From Sorghum bicolor (Eukaryota; Streptophyta; Magnoliopsida; Poales; Poaceae), in contig NC_012872.2 in NCBI RefSeq assembly GCF_000003195.3, positions 55,161,695 to 55,225,694 of the forward strand: DNA of 64,000 nt, given 5' to 3'. A program made the translations under genes and the position numbers. Shown here one piece after another: positions 58,641-64,000 of the stretch. The notes below the pieces were generated by a model. It made no database searches. It had not been told where the DNA came from and was given only the letters and a program-made list of their open reading frames with translations. Within the stretch, counting starts at the first letter, position 1. Each line of letters opens with the position of its first letter.

Positions 58641-60588
58641 GGCTTCTTCAACATTTCGTCGAAGAGACAGGGCCAGCAGGAGCCCGCTTGGGGTTCTTGG
58701 GATCTGCCGCGGCGACCAGGTTGTTGTCCGACTGACCCTGCTTCCCCTTGCGACCCTTCTTCTTCTTCTTCTTGGGGTCGCGTGAGCCCGAGGCCTCGGT
58801 GGCCTCGGCCTTTTGTTTCCCCTTGGCCGTGCCGTCGGAGAAAATGGCACCAACCGCCTCTTCGCCTGAGGCAAAGTTGGTGGCGATGTCGAGCAACTGG
58901 CTGGTGCTCGTGGGGGTCTTGCGACCAAGCTCGTGTACCAGTTCCTTGCAGGTGGTACCGGCGATGAAGGCTCCGATGACGTCGGAGTTTGTGATGTTGG
59001 GGAGCTCGGTGCACTGCTTGGAGAATCGCCTGATGAAGTCCCGGAGGGACTCATCGGGCTTCTGTCGGCAGCTCCTGAGGTCCTAGGAGTTTCCAGGGCA
59101 TACGTATGTGCCGTGGAAGTTCCCGACGAAGATCCTGACCAGGTCGGCCCTGTCGTGGATCATGCGCTCAGGGAGGTGCTCAAGCCATGCTCTGGCCGTA
59201 TCGGCCAGGTGAAGTGGCAGGTTGCGGATGATGAGCAAGTCATCTTCCGCCCCGCCCAGCTGACATGCTAGGTGGTAGTCCGCTAGCCAGAGCTCAGGGT
59301 TGGTTTCTCCTGAGTACTTGGTGAGGTTAGAGGGCTGTCGGAATCGTGCCGGGAATTTGGCCCTGCGGATGGCCTCGCTGAAGACGCGGGGGCCCAGAGG
59401 CTCCGGCGACGTGCTACGGTCGTGGTTGGGGTTGTACCTCCCGCCTCGGCGCGGTCGATAGCGCCGAGACTCGGCCTCGTCCCTGTCACGCCGTCTGGCC
59501 TCAAGGGTGGCCCGAGCGTCCGCGTTGGCCCCGACGCGTTCGTGGACAGATGGGGCCCTGTCGCCCCCTTGCGGGTTAGGGGGCGGCGGACCCTGCACTG
59601 TTGGTGCTCTGTTAGGAGGGGGTCGGTCCCCTTGGCGTCTCGTGCCGTGGGACAGTGATGTAGAACTTTCTGCGTTCTGCACCACAGCTTGCTCCAGGAG
59701 GCCACGTAGCCCCTGGCGCACCCTTCTCCCCTCAGGGGTCGATGGCTCGGGCATCGCCCTGAGGAGGAGCGCGGCAGCCATCACGTTCTGGCTGGCTGTG
59801 CTGAAGACTGGGGGGTTGTCACCCCCTTCGTCCTCGATAATGCGGCGGTTGACATCCCGGACGCGGCGTCTAGCCTCGCCCCCGTCCCCGCGGCCGAACT
59901 GGTCTTGGACTAGGGTCTCGCGGAGTTGGCGGAGGCGTACGCGTTCTTCCTTGATCCTGGCCTCCAGCTCATTGAGCTGTTCGAGGTTAGGGCGCTGTCC
60001 TCCTGCGGGGGCTGATGCTGCCTCGCGTGCTCCTGGATGGGTCCCGGGAGTTGTGTTGGGAGGTGGAGTGGCGTTCCCCTGCCTAGAGGGCCCTGTACCC
60101 CCTTGAGCGTTGGGGGGCGCTCCTCCGACCTCGAGGTTGAAACACTCTCATGACGGATCGTAGCCACCGTCGTCGGAGTTGGAGTAGCCGAGGCAGTAGT
60201 TGCTGGCCACCAAAAAGCGCATGAAAGTTTCCGGGTCGCCACAACCAGAAAAGTCAGCGCCGACCCACTCATCGTCTCCTGAGGTAGGATCCTCAGGGTA
60301 CGACGAAACAGGTGGTGTAGCGATAAGGTCCAGGGTTGACCTCAGGTGGTGCCCTGGAAGATCCGCGTATGCACTTAGTGAAGTGCTCACGGAAGAGGCG
60401 TAAGTAGCGGCTGTGTTCCTTAGTCTGAAAGGGAGCTCGGGAGGTGCCGCGGTCTTTCCTCCATCCGTAGGTGGAGGATGACGAGAAGTCGAGGCCCCCT
60501 GGTCCCTCTTCTGAGGAGGGGGCGGGAGCCGTGCTTTGCCCTTCGTCCGGGGCGGAACAGGAGGTCGCGAAGATCCCCTGTTGGTCAA
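58641..60588 (-). pseudogene. Gypsy gag, broken by stops
   Basis: Capsid-type protein of the element. It starts with the ATG at 60588 (MTNRGSSRPPVPP) and a Pro-rich N-terminus. A stop (60148-60150) follows, then a coiled-coil-like stretch near 59990-59890 (ELEARIKEERVRLRQLRETL). The retrotransposon gag core is near 59380-59110 (FPARFRQPSNLTKYSGETNPELWL, LPLHLADTARAWLEHLP). A TAG at 59083-59085 interrupts before SLRDFIRRFSKQ, and a Lys-rich tail follows. Five or more codons must be changed for a continuous frame. Confidence 0.85.
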
Positions 60589-60971
60589 TGGAGCGGAGCT
60601 TGATGCTCCGCGGGCGCTTCCTCTAGCACCTGTCGGGCCAGAGGAGTGGGCGATCTAGTGAGGAATATGCGGGGGGAGGGCTGGACGGACCCTTGCCTCA
60701 GTGGTAGGGTCAGAGATCCTAGACCTCTGACGCCCCCGTCGCCCCCCCCGCATGGTGCCCCGAGCACCTCCCACGCACTGGCTGAGGTGGAATTGGCTCA
60801 GGGTGAGGCTCGACGTCACCACGTGGTGGGAGGAGGACCATGTCATAGCCGGAGCCGAGCGACATGAACTCCAAACTCCCAAACATCATGATGGTGCCGA
60901 GGCGGAGTGGGTGGAATCCGTCTGCCATCCAGGCTTTCCCCAGTAGGGAAAGATGAATGCCACGCAATAGG

Positions 60972-60989
60972 CCCCTACCTGGCGCGCCA
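60972..60989 (-). other. Primer-binding site
   Basis: In element sense TGGCGCGCCAGGTAGGGG begins two bases after the 5' LTR end (CCGACA). It starts with TGG, as a tRNA 3' CCA complement should. The primer tRNA was not identified. Confidence 0.7.
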
Positions 60990-60991
60990 AC

Positions 60992-62033
60992 TGTCGGCGT
61001 CTAGACTCGTGGTCTAGACACAAACGAGTATAAGTATGCATGACCACCTAAACCCGGATGGTGATGCAAGAGAAACACAGAGAGTTTATACTGGTTCGGG
61101 CTAAGGATGCCCTACGTCCAGTGAGATCAGGGGTCTGTATTGCCTTGCACCCAAAGGTGCTTGTAGTAGGGGCGTACAAGCAGGTTGCGAGAGAGGGCTA
61201 AGTCCCAAGTCTCGACTTGTGCGTGGTGGACAGAGCGCTGGTTACTACTCTGTGAGTAAACTCGCTTAGAGTTGTGGTGTTTGTGTGTTGCGATTGTGTG
61301 TGGATGGATCTGTCTTGGTTGTGAGCCCTGGCTCCCCTTTTATAGTCTCAAGGGGGCACAGGTTTTTACATGTGCGATTGGAGATTTCCTCTACTGAATG
61401 GTGAAGCCATAGTCCCGACCCTGTAGAAGCTTGCCCATCCCGTCCTTGAGGCATGGTTGACAACATGGTGGCTCCTGTGAAGATTTACCGAGTCCTGTTG
61501 GAGTCGTGAGGGTCGGGTCGGTGATACTGCTCCTTGTCCTGTAATAGTAGGAAAAGACAGCTAATAGTGAGACTGGTTAATCTCTCCCATTCCTCTTTTA
61601 CTGTGAGGCGGTACGACACAGTGTAAGAGGTAAGGTTGCATAGTGAAAGAGGTAAGGCCACAGTGCCCAGGGTGGTTGGAATAGTCGCCACCATGCCCGG
61701 CTGCAATATGGAGTCGCTGCGCCTGTCATGTCGTGGATACGGGCGCTGTGCGTTGGAAGCCTTGCTCTGTGCTGGGGGATCGGGCGAAGCGGCGTTGGCG
61801 CCCGAGCCCCAGAGGGGTCGGGCGAGGCGGAACTTGCATCCGAGGCCCAGAGGGGTCGGGCGAGGTGGAACTTGCGCCCGAGGCCAAAGGGGTCGGGCGA
61901 GCCGTAGTTTGGGCCCGAGGCCGAGGAGTAAGACGAGACGGGGCCCGCGCCCTGGTGATTGCTGATGGTTTGCTTTGTCTTTTGCAATTTTTATTACCCT
62001 GATTTTGGGTATCCCTTTTTATGGTACCCAACA
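60992..62033 (-). repeat. 5' LTR of the Gypsy element, 1,042 bp
   Basis: Same ends as the other LTR; about 3-4% base differences by eye. It is 39 bases longer because the GGGGTCGGGCGAGG-type unit (near 61815-61890) is present twice. Confidence 0.93.
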
Positions 62034-62038
62034 CCATG
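62034..62038. repeat. Target-site duplication CCATG, right copy
   Basis: Matches 48240-48244 exactly. Confidence 0.92.
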
Positions 62039-62645
62039 ACTTCCATATTCTCTCATATGGTCTGAAATAAATGGCACCCTAAAAGAGCGCATTATGTGCA
62101 GACTTAGCTGTGTATTCTCCTGAAACCGAAAACCTCCAAATGTCCTTGTCCTGTATCCCTCAATGTAGCTCCACATAAAATACTATATCTGATAATTCCT
62201 AAATTCCATCAAAACTTCTGTAGATATTTCTGCTCGGATATCTTCAATCCATTTCTCATTAGTCACAGCCTCCATCACTGTACGCATGCCTCTTCTTCTT
62301 TTAGGGACCATATGAAAAATCTTTGGTGCTAGTTCCTAGAGATTTTTTTCTAGGAAGCCATCTATCCTTCCAGAAACATAGTGTAGCTCTATCTCCTACT
62401 TTAGTAAATACTGCCATAGAGAGGAGACTAAACACCTCCGTGTTATCTTAGAAGTGGCAAAGAGTCCTGAGGTTTATTTGGTTCAGATTTTTTTAGCTAG
62501 TGCCACCTAGCTCTAAGCGCTTAGCCTAGAGATTTCAGGTCCATAATTCCTAGTCCCCCAAGCTCTTTAGAGCGACACACCTTAGACCAAGCAATGAGAC
62601 AAGGTCCTCCATTTGCTTCCTTTTTGCCTCTCCATACAAAAGCTC
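62039..62645 (-). pseudogene. L1 LINE ORF2 C-terminal region, part 2
   Basis: On the minus strand: KRAFVWRGKKEANGGPCLIAW, then SKELGGLGIMDLKSLG and ALRARW, the conserved region after the reverse transcriptase in plant L1 ORF2. Many stops follow. The frame ends in RIWKS at the Gypsy insertion and resumes as WAPPK at 48239. The 5' side stops abruptly at about 62645. Confidence 0.8.
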
Positions 62646-62784
62646 TTCTTATTTTAACTATATAATTATAACAGTACTATCAATTTCAATATAAATGTAG
62701 TAAAACTAGAACCGTTTATGTGAAATGTTATGATCGTGCGCACTTGTGGTAGAACATTGCTTGTTTCTCATGTTAACACATTTA

Positions 62785-62998
62785 GGAACTTTTTTGTTTG
62801 ACCTTCAACTTTTGGGCTTTTGGCTCAAAAGCCAACTTTCTGGCCTTTTGGTTTCTAGTTGTTGGCTTTTTATCATTGATTTTTATAATAAAATTTTAGT
62901 TTCTCAGTAAAAACCGACTTTCCAACTTTTGAAAAGCCAGCTCAGCTGTTGAACTGATTGTGTCAACTTTCTGGCAGGCAGAAGCCAACAAAAAGTTA
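62785..62998. mobile_element. MITE with AACTTTT / AAAAGTT ends
   Basis: TTTTTTGTTTGACCTTCAACTTTTGGGCTTTTGGC left and GCAGAAGCCAACAAAAAGTTAAAAC right are imperfect inverses. The interior repeats GCTTTTGGC and AAAAGCC words. The target duplication was not resolved. Confidence 0.5.
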
Positions 62999-63065
62999 AA
63001 ACAAGCATTTCCTTATACAGTAAGCAATCGACTCACAATATTTTTTTAAGAATAACTCTTAGCTA

Positions 63066-63301
63066 CTCCCTCAGTTATGTAATATAGTGTATTCTAGTAT
63101 TAAAAAGTTATCATTAAATACAATACATTCTAGAGGATAAAACTAATTGTATATTAAATATTTTCTATTTATTAACCAATCACCATTAACCATGTTGATG
63201 ATAGTATCTGATTAGGAAATAAATTGATACATACGTCTTTTATATTCTCTTTTAAATTGTTTTAAAATTTCTAGAATGTATTATATTATAGGACAGAGAG
63301 A
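63066..63301. mobile_element. Stowaway-like MITE
   Basis: CTCCCTCAGTTATGTAATATAGTGTATTCTAG left; CTAGAATGTATTATATTATAGGACAGAGAGAATA right; TA flanks the left end. Confidence 0.7.
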
Positions 63302-63830
63302 ATATAATCAAAGTGGTATTTTAAGTATGTTGTTATTCATTCGACTAGCAGTTTGACACATCACATCAAGTCCAATGATTGAGACATAGTTTTGTAGCAA
63401 GAAATAAATTTGAAAAACTGGACTTGAAGAAATTATTAAGTAATGATCAATATATACTACATATTGCAATATTTTATATTGGTTGATAGAATAAGCATAG
63501 CTGGACACTAAAAATGGCTGCTAATCAAGACTTGCTTAAATGGTAATGTGGTAGTTAAAGGACGCCAATAAATACATTGTCTGTTTCCAAAAGTAATAAA
63601 TATTCGACTAATCATTAGCAAATAGATATGCATAGTCCAGCTCAATTAAATTTTTTTTATGTTATGAAAAATTTTATTTACAAGCTTTCTAGTGGTCATT
63701 GACAATTGGGGCCATCTTGGATGCACAAAGAAAATTGACCCACTGCTCAGTGACTTGTGGTAAAAAGTTACACAAAATATGTTTTTCACGCCTTCAAATC
63801 TCAGGAGATTTCTTTTCTTTGTACCTAAAT
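63302..63830. other. AT-rich region upstream of a putative gene
   Basis: No coding feature or complete element was recognised. Confidence 0.4.
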
Positions 63831-63836
63831 TCCTTC

Positions 63837-63844
63837 TATATAAG
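63837..63844 (+). promoter_or_regulatory. TATA box of a possible gene entering at the right edge
   Basis: TATATAAG at 63837-63844 is followed by a CA-rich leader (CACCAAAACACACC), as in many plant 5' UTRs. The first ATGs come at 63953 and 63956, opening a plus-strand frame of 16 codons (MMLRRDRRSGVRF...) up to the window end. The product is unknown. This could equally be LTR or UTR sequence. Confidence 0.35.
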
Positions 63845-64000
63845 GAGTAGGGGTGCATGCCTTCATTTTCACCAAAACACACCTCCCACTTAGAAGAAAA
63901 CATTCCTATATTGCTCACATATTGGTTGTATTAGTTTTGGCATTGTCGTTCCATGATGTTGAGGAGGGATAGGAGGTCAGGAGTGAGATTCATTGAGGAT

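Larger units (their letters stand above)
48245..62033 (-). mobile_element. Ty3/Gypsy LTR retrotransposon (Tat-type), 13.8 kb, defective
   Basis: The element is transcribed on the minus strand: 5' LTR 62033-60992, primer-binding site, gag, protease, reverse transcriptase, RNase H and integrase, a 4-5 kb region with an opposite-strand ORF, polypurine tract, then 3' LTR 49247-48245. LTR ends are TGTTGG...CCGACA in element orientation. The domain order RT-RH-IN defines Ty3/Gypsy. The long extra region with an ORF between pol and the 3' LTR points to the Tat group (Grande/RIRE2-like). By eye the two LTRs differ by about 3-4%, so the insertion is old enough for coding decay but not ancient. It is nested in an L1 element. 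Confidence 0.95.

Noticed and set aside
57917..58735. 272-codon plus-strand frame over the protease region
   Set aside because: It is antisense to the conserved DGGSG protease frame and has no domain of its own.

Overview
The window is nuclear DNA of a grass, most likely Sorghum or a close Andropogoneae relative. The evidence is monocot-style GC-rich first exons, GT-AG introns, dense Stowaway (TA target, CTCCCTCC ends) and Tourist-like (TWA target, GGCCTTGTTTAG ends) MITEs, and a grass Ty3/Gypsy element of the Tat type. The species is an inference; no sequence search was run.

Genes, left to right. (1) 1-9461, minus: the 5' half of a full-size ABCG/PDR transporter (11 exons traced, the last cut by the window edge). 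Its 6.2-kb first intron is packed with nested DNA transposons. (2) 14465-15094, minus: an intronless conserved coiled-coil protein of unknown function. (3) 17132-21080, plus: V-ATPase proteolipid subunit c'' in four exons. (4) 27763-33417, plus: a BAH + RRM protein resembling Arabidopsis ASI1/SG1, in ten coding exons. (5) 36534-39193, plus: the N-alpha-acetyltransferase NAA50 in three exons. A TATA box at 63837 may belong to a sixth gene that starts at the right edge.

From about 39.4 kb onward no host gene is supported. The region holds repeats, L1 LINE remnants, Helitron-like ends and simple repeats. The main object is a 13.8-kb LTR retrotransposon (48245-62033) with two ~1-kb LTRs and a perfect 5-bp target duplication (CCATG), inserted into the C-terminal part of a minus-strand L1 LINE. 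Its gag-pol is on the minus strand and broken by several stops and frameshifts. Between pol and the left LTR, on the opposite (plus) strand, lies a separate TATA-preceded, apparently intron-containing ORF, also broken.

The five host genes look like an ordinary chromosomal neighbourhood rather than a pathway. The one thematic link is that the ASI1-like protein belongs to a family which, in Arabidopsis, lets transcription read through introns containing heterochromatic transposons. The flanking ABCG gene has exactly such an intron. Most elements were dated or bounded by target-site duplications read directly from the sequence: 8 bp for three hAT elements, 9 bp for a Mutator-like element, 3 bp for Tourist-like, TA for Stowaway, 5 bp for Gypsy and 10 bp for a small retroposon.
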